From Acidithiobacillus thiooxidans ATCC 19377 (GTDB lineage Bacteria > Pseudomonadota > Gammaproteobacteria > Acidithiobacillales > Acidithiobacillaceae), in the NCBI RefSeq assembly GCF_009662475.1, contig NZ_CP045571.1, positions 3,222,501 to 3,286,500 on the forward strand: a DNA stretch of 64,000 nucleotides, read 5' to 3'. Under the pieces are notes generated by a model. That model saw nothing but the letters and a program-made list of their open reading frames with translations, was not told the origin of the DNA and searched no databases. Both the position numbers and the translations under genes were made by a program. The number at the start of each line of letters is the position of its first letter. Position 1 is the first letter of the stretch. Below are positions 42,152-52,700 of this stretch, in pieces.

Positions 42152-43539
42152 GCAGACTGCTCCTCAGCCAGGCGCGCACGGGCACGGGCGATAGCCGCCC
42201 GCACCTGATCAGGGGCCGTTCCGCCGAGATGATTACGGGCCGCAAGCGAACCCTCCAGGGTCAGCACCTGATAAACCTCTTCGGTAATAAGCGGGGACAG
42301 GGCCTGCAAGTCAGGCAAGGGCATGGCTTCCAGGCCTATATTGCGATCCTGGGCGAGACGCACGGCTTTACCCACCACCGCATGCGCATCACGGAAAGGC
42401 AAACTTTTACGCACCAGGTAATCGGCCAGATCCGTAGCCGTGGCATAACCTCGTTCTGCCTGGGCGCGCATAACTGCGGGGCGGGTTTGCAGGCCCGGCA
42501 ACATGCGACTCATGATTTCGACGCTGGCCCGCACCTGATCCAGCGCATCAAAAAAAGTTTCCTTGTCTTCCTGATTATCCCGATTGTAAGTCAGGGGCTG
42601 GCCCTTCATCAGCACCAGCATGGCGACCAGATCACCGACTACCCGACCGCTTTTGCCACGAATGATTTCCGCCACATCCGGATTTTTCTTCTGGGGCATA
42701 ATGCTGGAACCCGTACAAAAACTGTCCGGGAGATCAATGAAGCCAAAAGGTGCGGACATCCACAAAATCAATTCTTCGCATAAACGCGATAAATGGACAG
42801 CAATCATGGCCAGATCAGCCAGCACTTCCATGACAAAATCCCGGTCGGAAACGGCGTCCAGGCTGTTTTCCGCGACGGCATCAAAACCCAGTTGCCGCGC
42901 CACATCCCAACGATCAATCGGGAAAGTGGTACCTGCCAGAGCCGCTGCACCCAGGGGCAGCACATTAACTCGTTTGCGGGCGTCCTGGAGACGCTGGGCA
43001 TCGCGCTGAAACATTTCAACATAGGCCATGCAATGGTGGCCGAAGCTGACCGGCTGCGCCACCTGCATATGGGTCAGGCCGGGCAGGATGGTTTCCACCT
43101 CGCGCTCGGCCAGGTCCACAAATACTCCCTGCAGATGGCGCAAAGCGGCGACCAGATCATCCACACAGGAGCGGGTATAGAGGCGCAGATCGGTGGCCAC
43201 CTGATCATTGCGGGAACGGCCCGTGTGCAGCTTTTTCCCTACGTCCCCGATGATTTCGGTCAAACGGGATTCAACATGCATGTGAATATCTTCGAGGCTG
43301 TCGACAAATGGCAGGCGCTGTTCGGCAATTTCCTGCTCCACCTGCTGCAGTCCGGCGACAATGGCTTCCACCTCGCTGGCGGTCAGCACGCCAACCCGCC
43401 CCAACATGCGGGCATGGGCTTGCGAACCTCGGATATCCTCCGCATATAACCGGCTGTCCACCTGAATGGATGCCGTGAAGGCTTCCACCAAACTATCCGT
43501 ACCTGCAGCGAAGCGCCCGCCCCACATTTTTTCACTCAT
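42148..43539 (-). CDS. argH: argininosuccinate lyase
   Basis: The product has 463 residues, the standard length. It cleaves argininosuccinate to arginine and fumarate. Motifs are [52 protein letters not shown] and the fumarase/lyase signature [15 protein letters not shown]. The start has AGGAGGTG upstream. It heads the minus-strand operon with lptM and lysA. Confidence 0.97.
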   Translation of the reverse strand: MSEKMWGGRFAAGTDSLVEAFTASIQVDSRLYAEDIRGSQAHARMLGRVGVLTASEVEAIVAGLQQVEQEIAEQRLPFVDSLEDIHMHVESRLTEIIGDVGKKLHTGRSRNDQVATDLRLYTRSCVDDLVAALRHLQGVFVDLAEREVETILPGLTHMQVAQPVSFGHHCMAYVEMFQRDAQRLQDARKRVNVLPLGAAALAGTTFPIDRWDVARQLGFDAVAENSLDAVSDRDFVMEVLADLAMIAVHLSRLCEELILWMSAPFGFIDLPDSFCTGSSIMPQKKNPDVAEIIRGKSGRVVGDLVAMLVLMKGQPLTYNRDNQEDKETFFDALDQVRASVEIMSRMLPGLQTRPAVMRAQAERGYATATDLADYLVRKSLPFRDAHAVVGKAVRLAQDRNIGLEAMPLPDLQALSPLITEEVYQVLTLEGSLAARNHLGGTAPDQVRAAIARARARLAEEQSA

Positions 43540-43615
43540 GCCTGCACCTCCTTTCTGCCCGCGACTATAACGAAAACCTCAGCGCTTACGCCAGCATTAA
43601 CCCATGCTTCCCGAT

Positions 43616-43656
43616 AAAAACGGCAGTTGGCCCGGAGGCTTTGCAGCAACTTTGGC
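43616..43656 (+). repeat. dispersed ~40-bp intergenic repeat, copy 1
   Basis: AAAACGGCAGTTG followed by a variable GC-rich part and GCTTTGCAGCAACTTTGG. The same arrangement and length recur at 45451-45490 and 52803-52841, all intergenic and in the same orientation. Confidence 0.7.
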
Positions 43657-43713
43657 AAAACAGCCGATGCCTTGCTACAGTTAGCCTGCTGAACACCGTG
43701 AGGGACCGAAGCA

Positions 43714-44049
43714 ATGAAGCAAGAGCAATCATACCAAAGCTGGCGCTGGCTGATCGTGGTCATTATTGTGCTGCTGATCGCCGTTTTGGCTTTTTTCTTT
43801 TGGCAGCATAAGCAATCGGTCCAACGGACCCAAAAAGCAGCTGAAGCGGCCGCCGCCGTAAAACTCGCGGCACCAACAGTGTCTACAGTGTCCGTGGCCG
43901 ACTTTCCGGTGGGAAAAACCATTTCTCAGGAAGGCTCTCTGCAAGGCCCCCTCAGTGGCAAATGCGGCAATATTGCCTGGCACGATCTCAGCCCTTCCGC
44001 CGAAGCCAATCTCCGCAAGTTGTGCTCGGCGCAAAAGCCGACACCCTGA
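43714..44049 (+). CDS. single-span membrane protein, unknown function
   Basis: The product has 111 residues. A short N-terminus precedes one membrane helix (WLIVVIIVLLIAVLAFFFW). An Ala-rich coiled-coil-like stretch and a C-terminal soluble part (GPLSGKCGNIAWHDLSPSAE, with two cysteines) follow. It is convergent with the histidine kinase gene and divergent from argH. No family is recognised. Confidence 0.6.
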   Translation: MKQEQSYQSWRWLIVVIIVLLIAVLAFFFWQHKQSVQRTQKAAEAAAAVKLAAPTVSTVSVADFPVGKTISQEGSLQGPLSGKCGNIAWHDLSPSAEANLRKLCSAQKPTP

Positions 44050-44059
44050 ACAGATCGGT

Positions 44060-45331
44060 TCAGTAAGGCTGACTCAAGGGCAGGACGAGTTCGGCAACCA
44101 GGCCGCCATCAGGGGCATTATACAAATTCAACTGCCCGTTATGGTAGGCCATAACCCGTTCGACAATGGCCAAGCCCAGACCAATCCCACCGCCCTTGCC
44201 CGCCTGGGCAAAAGGAGCGCGTACGGTTTGTAACTGGGATTCAGCAATCCCTGAACCATGATCCCGCACCCGGATCAGCATCTGCTGACCGACTTTTTCG
44301 GCATAAATATCTACGGGTCCCACGCCGTGCACCTGAGCATTATCAATCAGATTTTGCAGGGCGCGCGCCAAACCGACCTCCTGGATGGCCAATTTCGGCA
44401 AAGGACCAGGCGCGGGATGCCAGCGCACTTCAGCCTGCTGACGCAGCACCAGTTGCTGCAACCATCTCCCGATATCGGTTTCCACCAGCAGCTCGCGTTC
44501 GCCGCTGCGCGCATACCCCATGAACTGATGGATGACTTTGTCCATTTCCTGAATATTGTCGATGATTTCCTGCCGGGCTTCTTCCTCAGCTGGCAGAAAC
44601 TCCGCACTTAAACGCATCCGCGTCAGAGGCGTCCGCAAATCATGGGAAACTCCCACCAGAACCATTTCCCGCTCTCGCCACAAACGCTGCAGGTCCCGCA
44701 GGGTCTGATTGAATCTTTCCGCCAGACGCCGTAAATCCGCAGGCCCGGCTTCCGGCAAATCCCCCAGGGTATCCCCGCTGCGCAAGCGATCTACGCCCTG
44801 CATCAAACGCGTCAGGGGGCGGGTAACCTGGCGTACAACCAAATACGCGCCCAACCAGGACAAGAGCAGAATAGCGGCAAGCTTGAACCAGGGCAGAGGT
44901 AAGCCTGCCGGACGTGGCATCGGCATGGCCAGAGCCAGAGCCGCACCGGGATGCGTCTGCAACCACAAGGTCCCGGAGCGCGGATCAAAACGCAACAGGG
45001 CGTCCGGCCAGCCCATCTGCCGGAGTTGCTGCAGGGCATTGACCAAGGGAGGAATGCGAGGATTGCGCCCGCTCATCGCGCTGGCCGGCAACACCTGCAA
45101 ACCTTGCCGGGACAAAATCGGCTGAATGGCGGTCCGCTGGGCAGGACTGAGGGTTTCGCTGAGGGTCAGAACCTGCGCCCAATTCTGAGCCATATGCTCG
45201 GCCTGGGGATTAGCCTGATAAATATTAAAAAACCAGTAAACCGCTAACTGACTCAGAAAGAGCAATCCGGCAATAATCAGAAACATCCGGTTAAACAGAG
45301 TATCCGGCCACCAGAATTGATTTTTTTTCAT
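44060..45331 (-). CDS. EnvZ-like sensor histidine kinase
   Basis: The 423-residue inner-membrane kinase has two membrane helices (about 13-33 and 150-170) around a periplasmic sensor region. A HAMP domain follows, and the phospho-accepting His is in LVGVSHDLRTPLTRMRLSAE. The ATP-binding domain contains LIDNAQVHG, RVRDHGSGIA and GGGIGLGLAIVERVM. Its partner is the OmpR-like regulator upstream on the same strand, from which it is separated by a 203-bp inverted-repeat element. The pair probably controls envelope or efflux genes, including the divergent TolC-RND operon. Confidence 0.88.
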   Translation of the reverse strand: MKKNQFWWPDTLFNRMFLIIAGLLFLSQLAVYWFFNIYQANPQAEHMAQNWAQVLTLSETLSPAQRTAIQPILSRQGLQVLPASAMSGRNPRIPPLVNALQQLRQMGWPDALLRFDPRSGTLWLQTHPGAALALAMPMPRPAGLPLPWFKLAAILLLSWLGAYLVVRQVTRPLTRLMQGVDRLRSGDTLGDLPEAGPADLRRLAERFNQTLRDLQRLWREREMVLVGVSHDLRTPLTRMRLSAEFLPAEEEARQEIIDNIQEMDKVIHQFMGYARSGERELLVETDIGRWLQQLVLRQQAEVRWHPAPGPLPKLAIQEVGLARALQNLIDNAQVHGVGPVDIYAEKVGQQMLIRVRDHGSGIAESQLQTVRAPFAQAGKGGGIGLGLAIVERVMAYHNGQLNLYNAPDGGLVAELVLPLSQPY

Positions 45332-45445
45332 AATCCTTCATCCCAATGCACTGTTTGACGAGGACATTCTGAACCAACAGAGCGCGATGTCGGAGAAGCA
45401 CCGCCCCGGCCTTGCCCAAAATGCCCTCGTCAAAAATAACCCTTT

Positions 45446-45648
45446 AACCTAAAAACGGCAGTTGCCGTGGGTGCTTTGCAGCGACTTTTGTTTCGAGCCG
45501 TTGTTGTTCCTGGCGAAATCCAGCGCCCGTCAGGAGAGCTGTTTGAGCCCGTAGGGCGAGTTCTCTCCTGACAGCAGGATGAGCCTTAGAACAACAGGCA
45601 AGGAACAATGGAGCAAAAAGCATCCACGGCAACTGCCGTTTTTAGGTT
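45446..45648. repeat. 203-bp MITE-like element with 32-bp terminal inverted repeats
   Basis: The left end (45446-45477) and the reverse complement of the right end (45617-45648) agree at 31 of 32 positions, starting AACCTAAAAACGGCAGTTGC. The interior has no gene but contains a 10-bp dyad (GTCAGGAGAG / CTCTCCTGAC). The left end includes copy 2 of the dispersed repeat. It lies between the response-regulator stop and the kinase start. Confidence 0.75.
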
Positions 45649-45661
45649 TAACCTGGGGGTG

Positions 45662-46399
45662 CTAGGTTTCATCCGGCTCCGCAGCAGCATTGCCACCATC
45701 GGGCACCAGCACATAGCCGCGTCCCCACACGGTTTGTATATAACGCGGATCACCCGGATCCGTTTCGACAATGCGCCGCAACCGGGAAATAAATACATCA
45801 ACGCCCCGCGATCCCGCAGTGACTTCTTCATTCCCATGACTCATGGCCAGCAGACGCTCTCTGGACAAGGGTTGCCAGGCGTGACTGGCGAGGGCATGTA
45901 AAATGGAAAACTCGCTATCGGTCAGGGAGATTTTTTCCGCTCCCCGCCACAAGCTGCGCGTATCCAGAGCCAGACGAAAGGGGCCGAATTCTATGGCCCC
46001 AGGCGCCGGATCCACCGTCCGGATTTCCTGACTACGCCGTAACACCGCCCGAATACGGGCCGTCAGTTCACGGGGTTCAAAAGGCTTGGGCAAATAATCA
46101 TCGGCGCCCACATCCAGCCCCTCTACCCGGTCACTGAGGTCGCCCCGTGCCGTGAGCATGATAATTGGCAGATGAGGTTCCTGCGCACGCAGGCGACGAC
46201 AGATGCTGAAACCATCTTCGCCGGGCATCATGACATCCAGAAGCAGCAAATCGTAATATTCCCGCTCCAGATGGCGGTCCATTTGTACCCCGGACCCCAC
46301 TGCCTGAACGGCAAAACCCTGCCCTTCCAAATAGCGGACCAGCATGGTCCGCACTCTGGGATCATCATCGACCAGCAGTATCTTGCCGTTCTCAGCCAT
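45662..46399 (-). CDS. OmpR-like response regulator
   Basis: The product has 245 residues. The receiver domain has DDDPRVRTMLVRYL, the phospho-acceptor Asp in LLLLDVMMPGEDGF, LTARGD, and the Lys in YLPKPFEPRELTARIRAVLR. The C-terminal OmpR/PhoB winged helix covers about 135-235 (LTDSEFSILHALASHAW, then GVDVFISRLRRIVE and YIQTVWGRGYVLVPD). It starts one base after the stop of the Spy-like gene and precedes the kinase. Confidence 0.93.
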   Translation of the reverse strand: MAENGKILLVDDDPRVRTMLVRYLEGQGFAVQAVGSGVQMDRHLEREYYDLLLLDVMMPGEDGFSICRRLRAQEPHLPIIMLTARGDLSDRVEGLDVGADDYLPKPFEPRELTARIRAVLRRSQEIRTVDPAPGAIEFGPFRLALDTRSLWRGAEKISLTDSEFSILHALASHAWQPLSRERLLAMSHGNEEVTAGSRGVDVFISRLRRIVETDPGDPRYIQTVWGRGYVLVPDGGNAAAEPDET

Positions 46400-46400
46400 T

Positions 46401-46946
46401 TTATTTACCCCAGGGTCCTGGACGATGGCCCTTGTGCTCCGCCATCTTCACGACGGTCTGCCATTGTACCGGGGTCAGGATTTTGTGCAGGTACTGGACC
46501 TGCGCAATACCCCGATCCAGCATCATTTCATGATCCTTGACCACGGCCGCTTTCAGGGGTGCCAGTGCGGCCCCCGATTCACCGTTGAGGAGAGCATCGC
46601 GCAATGCCTTGTTATGCGCCATCATGCCCTGACGCCAGGCCGGAAAATCCTTACGCTGGGTATTCCGCCAATTTTTCAGATCACTCTCCTGTGCCGGGGT
46701 CAATTTCAGGTCAATCGCGTGTTGCCAGACAATAGGCATCAACATGGGAACGGGCATATTCTGCATCCAGGGGCCACGCATGGGTCCATGCTGCCATGGT
46801 CCGTGATGGCCATGCATCATCCCCGGTTCCATGGGGCCATGTCCGGCCATGGGCGGCGGGGGTGCATCTTCGGCAAATGCCGGCAAAGCAGTCATACCGA
46901 ATGCGGCAATCATCAAACCGGATACTGCATATTTCAGTTTCGACAT
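46401..46946 (-). CDS. Spy/CpxP-like periplasmic protein
   Basis: The product has 181 residues with a signal peptide ending AFAED and a His/Met/Pro-rich segment (GHGPMEPGMMHGHHGPWQHG) that may bind metals. A helical domain follows with two LTPxQ motifs (LKLTPAQESDLKNW, KILTPVQWQTVVKM), as in Spy, CpxP and ZraP. Such proteins act as periplasmic chaperones or stress sensors. It is the first gene of an operon with the OmpR-like regulator and EnvZ-like kinase, suggesting feedback on the signalling pair. Confidence 0.82.
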   Translation of the reverse strand: MSKLKYAVSGLMIAAFGMTALPAFAEDAPPPPMAGHGPMEPGMMHGHHGPWQHGPMRGPWMQNMPVPMLMPIVWQHAIDLKLTPAQESDLKNWRNTQRKDFPAWRQGMMAHNKALRDALLNGESGAALAPLKAAVVKDHEMMLDRGIAQVQYLHKILTPVQWQTVVKMAEHKGHRPGPWGK

Positions 46947-47162
46947 TGTATTGCTCCTCGTCTCTCAGGGGGAAAAGGTTCGTCCCTTTCCGTGGAATAC
47001 ACGTTAACGGCTTGCCCCCTCTGTTGCCAGCGACAAATTGTCAATAATTGTGAATAAGGCACCGAATCCATTCACACTTTGCAACAATTTTGCACAAAAA
47101 CCTACTTCCCTCCCTGACGCTTTTTCAGGAGAATGCAGGCTCCACGAATGAGGAGCTTGAGC

Positions 47163-48593
47163 GTGCCCCATAAAGTGCTAAACGCCGTCACTGGCGTCTG
47201 GTTGGCGGTCACCGGACTGACTCAGGCGGATGCCGGGGTGATGGGCTGGTTGGCAGATCCCTTTGATACCGATGGCGGAATCAGCCAGCAACCCGGACAG
47301 CCGTGGACCGGCCCCAGTAAACTGCCGACCATACCCGATGCCCATACGCTTGCTCAGGCTGAACAGGAGCAGGTCTGGAGCCTGCCGCAACTGACCGCCT
47401 ATGCCCTTGCCCACAATCCGCAAACAGCAGCCGCCTGGGATTCTCTGCGTGCCGAAGCGGCAGGAGTGGGTGTAGCAGAAAGTGCCTGGTTGCCGACTTT
47501 AACCCTCAGCACTTCGGCTTCACGTCGCCAGTCGGCTTCTACGGCGGGCTTTACCGTACCCGCGCGCAACAGCGTCAATCCGAATCTGACCCTCAGCTAC
47601 ACCCTCTGGGACTTTGGCCTGCGCTCCGCCAAAACCGATGCGGCAAAAGCCCAGGAATGGGTAGCCGGCTTCACCCAGAATCAGGAAATCCAGTCTGTGG
47701 CCTTCAGCGTGGCCCAGGCCTATTATCAGGTGCTCGGCAACCAGTCCCTGCTCCTTGCCGATGAAAAAACCGTTGCCGAAAATCAGAAAAACCTGGAAGC
47801 CGCAGAAGTCATGCACCGCGCCGGTCAAGCAACAGTTGGAGCCTTGTATCAGGCGCGGGCGGCCATGGCTCAGTCACAATCCACCCTTGCCGCCCAACAG
47901 CAGACCCTGCGTAGCAGTCAGGGCGTATTGGCCAGCACCCTCGGCCTGAGCCCCAAAACCGTTCTGAAAATTCACCCGCTGCAACTCAATCAGACACCCC
48001 CGCAACTGCACGATGCGGCAGACACCCTGATGCAATCCGCACTAAGCGCCAACCCGGCCTTGCAGGAAGCACGAGCCCAGGTGGCTGCAGCCCAGGCCAA
48101 TCTGCGGAGTGCTGAGGCCAGCGGCTTGCCCACTCTGGGGGCCAGCAGTTCCTATGGCTACCTGTTTCAGGGTGGCTTTCGGCCCGGCGACACCTGGACC
48201 GTTGGTTTTACTCTGACCGTTCCATTGTTTACGGGCTTCAATAACCACTACCAGGTTCGCCAGAACGAGGCCTTGCGTGATCAGGCTGAAGCCAACCTTG
48301 CCAGCAGCCGTAACAGCACCGAAAGCACAGTCTGGCAGGATTATCATAATTTTCAGGGTGCGACGGCAGCATGGCCAGGAGCTCGCAGTGGTCTGCAAAA
48401 CGCCGACAAAGCTCTGGAAGTAGTACAGGCACAATATCGCGTTGGGCAAGCCACCATCCAGGATGTGTTACTGGCAGAATCCACCCTGGCGCAGGCGCGT
48501 TACACCCTCATTCAAAATCTGGTCAGCAGTTACGTGGCACTGGCGCAACTCAGTCAGGCCGTGGGCATGCCTTTGGGAGCACAACAACCGTGA
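47163..48593 (+). CDS. TolC-family outer-membrane efflux protein
   Basis: The product has about 476 residues. It has a signal-like N-terminus and two repeats of the outer-membrane efflux domain rich in Ala and Gln helices (TAYALAHNPQTAAAWDSLRA, VAFSVAQAYYQVLGN, ALSANPALQEARAQVAAAQA, NLVSSYVALAQLSQA). It forms the outer channel of a tripartite pump. GTG at 47163 is preferred because GAGGAG lies seven bases upstream; ATG at 47133 or 47148 is possible. It heads the operon with the adaptor and RND pump. Confidence 0.9.
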   Translation: MPHKVLNAVTGVWLAVTGLTQADAGVMGWLADPFDTDGGISQQPGQPWTGPSKLPTIPDAHTLAQAEQEQVWSLPQLTAYALAHNPQTAAAWDSLRAEAAGVGVAESAWLPTLTLSTSASRRQSASTAGFTVPARNSVNPNLTLSYTLWDFGLRSAKTDAAKAQEWVAGFTQNQEIQSVAFSVAQAYYQVLGNQSLLLADEKTVAENQKNLEAAEVMHRAGQATVGALYQARAAMAQSQSTLAAQQQTLRSSQGVLASTLGLSPKTVLKIHPLQLNQTPPQLHDAADTLMQSALSANPALQEARAQVAAAQANLRSAEASGLPTLGASSSYGYLFQGGFRPGDTWTVGFTLTVPLFTGFNNHYQVRQNEALRDQAEANLASSRNSTESTVWQDYHNFQGATAAWPGARSGLQNADKALEVVQAQYRVGQATIQDVLLAESTLAQARYTLIQNLVSSYVALAQLSQAVGMPLGAQQP

Positions 48594-49708
48594 TGCGTTA
48601 TCCCCTTATTTTTCTTCTGACCGCTGTTACCTTGGGTCTGACGGGCTGTCAGGGCAAAGCCCGCCATGAAATGCCTCCGCTTCAGGTACAGTTGACCACT
48701 CCGACCCAAGAAAATATGACCCACTACGTCGGTTATCTTGGAACCGTGACGCCTATCCAGACCGTCACCGTCATTCCCCAGACTTCGGGACTGCTACAAA
48801 ACATCTCTTTCACGCAGGGGGCCATGGTCAGCAAGGGTCAAACCCTGTTTACCATTGATCCAGCTCAAACCCGAGCGGAGCTTGCCCAGGCTCTGGCCAA
48901 ACTGGCTGCTGATCAGGCTACTGCCCGCTACAACCGCAATCTGGTTGATCAGGATCGCCCCCTGGCGGAAAAAGATTTTATTACCCGCCAGAGTTTTGAC
49001 CAGGCGGTTTCCCAGGCGCAGGCGGCGGCGGCTCAGGTGGCCGAGGATCAAGCTGCTGTTCAGCAGGCTCGGATTAATCTGTCTTACACCAGGATTACCG
49101 CACCTATCAATGGTCGCATCGGCTTGGCGCTGGTCAAAGCCGGGAATCTGGTGGTCGCCAATCAAACCCAATTAACCACCATCAATGAAATCAACCCCAT
49201 CACCATCAACTTCAGTGTTCCTCAAGCACAACTGGGGGCCGCCAGACAAGCACAATCCCAAAACACCAACCTGCCCATCCAGGAAGAAAAAGGCGGGACC
49301 CTACTGGCTCAAGGCAAGCTGACTTTTATTGATAACACCGTCAGCGCCAGCACCGCCACGGTCAGCCTGCAGGTCACGGTACCCAATACCAACCATAAAC
49401 TCTGGCCGGGTCAGTACGTGCTGGTGCAAATGCCGGTCCAGCACATCGCTAATGCTCTGGTTCTGCCCGTAGGAGCTGTGCAGCAGGGTAGTTCCGGTCC
49501 TTTCGTTTATACCGTCGAACAGGGCAAAGCAACGGACAAGGCCATTCAGGTTCTCTGGGAAACAGGAAAAAAGGCGGTGATCAGTGGTATTACGCCCCAA
49601 ACCCGGGTCATTTTCCCGCTCCCGGCGCGACTATATCCCGGTGCCGCCGTACAAACCGGTGCGGCCGGGCACTCTACCAAGCAGCAGCATCAAGGTAGCC
49701 CCTCGTGA
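48593..49708 (+). CDS. RND efflux periplasmic adaptor (membrane fusion protein)
   Basis: The product has 371 residues with a lipoprotein signal (VTLGLTGCQGKA). The adaptor domains are visible: VTVIPQTSGLLQNISFTQGA (lipoyl-like), a coiled coil (ELAQALAKLAADQATARYNR) and RINLSYTRITAPINGRIG. It links the inner-membrane RND pump to the TolC channel. The start overlaps the TolC stop (TGATG), and its own stop overlaps the RND gene by four bases. The frame reads further upstream but inside tolC. Confidence 0.92.
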   Translation: MRYPLIFLLTAVTLGLTGCQGKARHEMPPLQVQLTTPTQENMTHYVGYLGTVTPIQTVTVIPQTSGLLQNISFTQGAMVSKGQTLFTIDPAQTRAELAQALAKLAADQATARYNRNLVDQDRPLAEKDFITRQSFDQAVSQAQAAAAQVAEDQAAVQQARINLSYTRITAPINGRIGLALVKAGNLVVANQTQLTTINEINPITINFSVPQAQLGAARQAQSQNTNLPIQEEKGGTLLAQGKLTFIDNTVSASTATVSLQVTVPNTNHKLWPGQYVLVQMPVQHIANALVLPVGAVQQGSSGPFVYTVEQGKATDKAIQVLWETGKKAVISGITPQTRVIFPLPARLYPGAAVQTGAAGHSTKQQHQGSPS

Positions 49709-52700
49709 ATTTCTCGGCGTTATTCATCCGGCGCCCGGTGATGACCGTTATCATCATTCTCGGGCTGGTGATTTACGGCATTTTTGCCTTTACCAATCTG
49801 CCCGTCGCCCTCCTGCCCAGCGTCGATTTCCCAACCGTCATGGTATCGGCCAGTTTGCCTGGCGCCAGCCCTCAGACCATGGCCAGTGCCGTCGCCACGC
49901 CTCTCGAAAAACAGTTTTCTTCCATTCCCGGACTGTCTTCGATGAGTTCCGTGAATAATCAGGGTTCCACACGCATCATTCTGCAGTTTGATCTCAGCCA
50001 GAATATCGACGTAGCCACCCAGAATGTATCCAATGCCGTCACCCAGGCCAGTCATCTGTTGCCACCCGGCATGACCAGCCTGCCTTTTGTCAAACAGCTG
50101 AATCCTTCTGCGGCCCCCATCGAATTCATCGCCCTTTCCGCACCCAATATGCCCATCTACAAGCTCAATGAGTACGCAGTAGACAAGGTGGTGCCAGCCA
50201 TTTCCGGGATTCCCGGGGTAGCGCAGGTGCAAATATTTGGTGAGCAGAATTACGCCGTACGCATTCATGCCAATCCATTTGCCATGCAGGCGCATGGTAT
50301 TTCCCTGCAGGATCTCAGCACGGCCATCAACAATCACAATGTGAATTTACCCCAGGGAACGGTTCTGGGCGCCGTCCGTAATTACGCGGTGAATGTTCAT
50401 GGTCAGCTACAGGACGCCCAGGCTTTTGCCAACATGCCCGTAACTTTTGCCAACGGCGCTGTAGTCCCCCTTTCCGACATCGCTCAGGTGCGCAATGGGG
50501 TGGATAATGACCAGATTGCCAGCTGGATTGGTAACCAGCGCGCCCTGATTCTGGCGGTCGTCCGTCAGCCCGACGCCGATACGGTCGCCATTTCCGATGC
50601 CATCGGCAAGCGCCTGCCGACGCTTGCTGCCAGTCTGCCCGGCGGGGCGAAAATGACGGTGGTTTATGACAAAGCGGACTATATCCGCTCCGCCGTGGAA
50701 GAAGTGGAAATCACCTTGCTTCTGGCTTCCCTGCTGGTAGCGGGCGTGCTCTGGCTGTTCCTGCGCCGGGGAAGCCCCACGCTGATTGGGGCAGTAGCCA
50801 TTCCAACCTCCATTTTGGCCACTTTCGCCATTATCTACGAACTGGGCTACACCCTGAACACCCTGACGCTGCTGGCCCTGACTTTGGCCGTCGGATTTGT
50901 GGTGGATGACGCCGTGGTCATGCTCGAAAATATCACCCGCCACGAAGAAAATGGTGAAGAACCTTTCCATGCGGCCATTACCGGCAGCCGGGAAATTGGT
51001 TTTACCGTCATTTCCATGACGCTTTCGCTAGCTGTGGTGTTCCTGCCCTTTCTGGTTATGGGTGGCATTATTGGTCGTTTGTTCCGGGAGTTCGGGGTCA
51101 CGATAGCCATCGTCATCCTCATGTCCGGACTGGTCTCGCTGACCCTGACCCCCATGCTCTGCGCCCGTTATTTGCGGGTAAAACATCATAGTCCCAGCCG
51201 CTTTGAGTCGGGCTTCTCGCGGCTGCGCAACTGGTATGGACGCAGCTTGCGCAAAACCATGCAGCATCGCGGCTGGGTGTATATAGCTGCACTGCTCAGT
51301 CTGCTGGGCATGATCGGCCTGTTCGTCATTCTGCCTAAAGGGTTCATTCCCAGCGAAGACAGCGGCATGATCATGGGCAATCTGGAGTACCCTCAGGGTA
51401 TTTCCTTCAGTCAACTGGAAGATACCCAGCAACGTATCGCCACGGCCGTAGGTCACAACAAGGCCGTACAGGCGGTCATGTCCAGTGCCGGGCAGGGAGC
51501 GGGCGCTTTCGGGTCCGCCAATACCGGACGCCTGATTATCCGTCTGAAGCCCCTGGGACAAAGAGCTTCCGGAGAGCAGGTCATCATCCAGTTACGCCAA
51601 ATTGTCAGTCACTTTAATGGTGTCGAGGCCAGCTTCCAGTTGCCTCCAGCCATTCAGATGGGGCCGGTATCGTCGCAGTCTCACTACCAATACATTCTCC
51701 AGAGCGAAGATCAGGACAGTCTCAACGAAGCAGTCCCCCATTTGGTAAAAGCCCTGCGCAAAGTGCCGGGACTCCAGGCCGTCAATAGTGATCTGCAGCT
51801 AGCCAACCCCGAAATCGAGGTCCATGTAATGCACCAACGTGCCCAGGCCCTCGGGGTAACACCCCAAGGTATTGAGCAGGCCCTCAACTTTGCCTTCGGT
51901 GGCACCCAGGTTGGCACCATTTATGCTTCCACCAACCAGTACGAGGTCATTCTTGATCTGGAGAGAAAGTTTCAGGAAAATCTGGGAGCCCTTTCGGCAA
52001 TTACCATTCCCGGTACTGCCGGTCTGGTCCCCCTGGCAGCCATCGCCCATTTTGCCTATGGCGTAGGGCCCTTGAGTATCAGTCATTATGATGGCCTGCC
52101 CAGTGTCACCATTTCCTTCAATCTGGCCCCCGGTGTCTCCCTGGGAGAGGCCACCCAAAGGGTGCAAAAGGCTGCCGCACAAATTCTTCCCGCCAACGTG
52201 CAGGGTGAGTTTGGCGGCTCGGCAGCGGCCTTTTCTCAATCCACGAACACGCTGCCCTTGCTGCTTCTTGCCACCATCGCCCTGATTTATGCGATTCTGG
52301 CCATTCTCTACGAAGACTTCATCCACCCGTTGACCATTCTGACCGCCTTGCCACTGGCAGGTTTCGGCGCGCTGCTGGCTTTGTGGATATTCCATCAGGA
52401 ACTGGATTTGTTCAGCTTTGTGGGCATTATTATGCTCGTGGGTCTGGTCAAGAAAAATGGCATTATCATGGTGGATTTTGCCGTCCATCGGCGTCGCGAG
52501 GGTGCCAGCGCAGAAGATGCCATTGTCGATGCCTGCATTACCCGGTTTCGCCCGATCATGATGACCAACCTTGCGGCGGTATTGGGTATTTTGCCTATCG
52601 CCATCGGCATCGGCGCTGGTGCAGAATCGCGGGTTCCGCTGGGTGTTGCGGTAGCCGGGGGCATTGTTGTTTCACAATTTTTGACCCTGTATATCACTCC

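Noticed and set aside
41973-42245. A longer lysA starting at 42245
   Set aside because: The extra 91 residues overlap lptM and argH and look like a shadow frame. The conserved start of LysA is at 41972.
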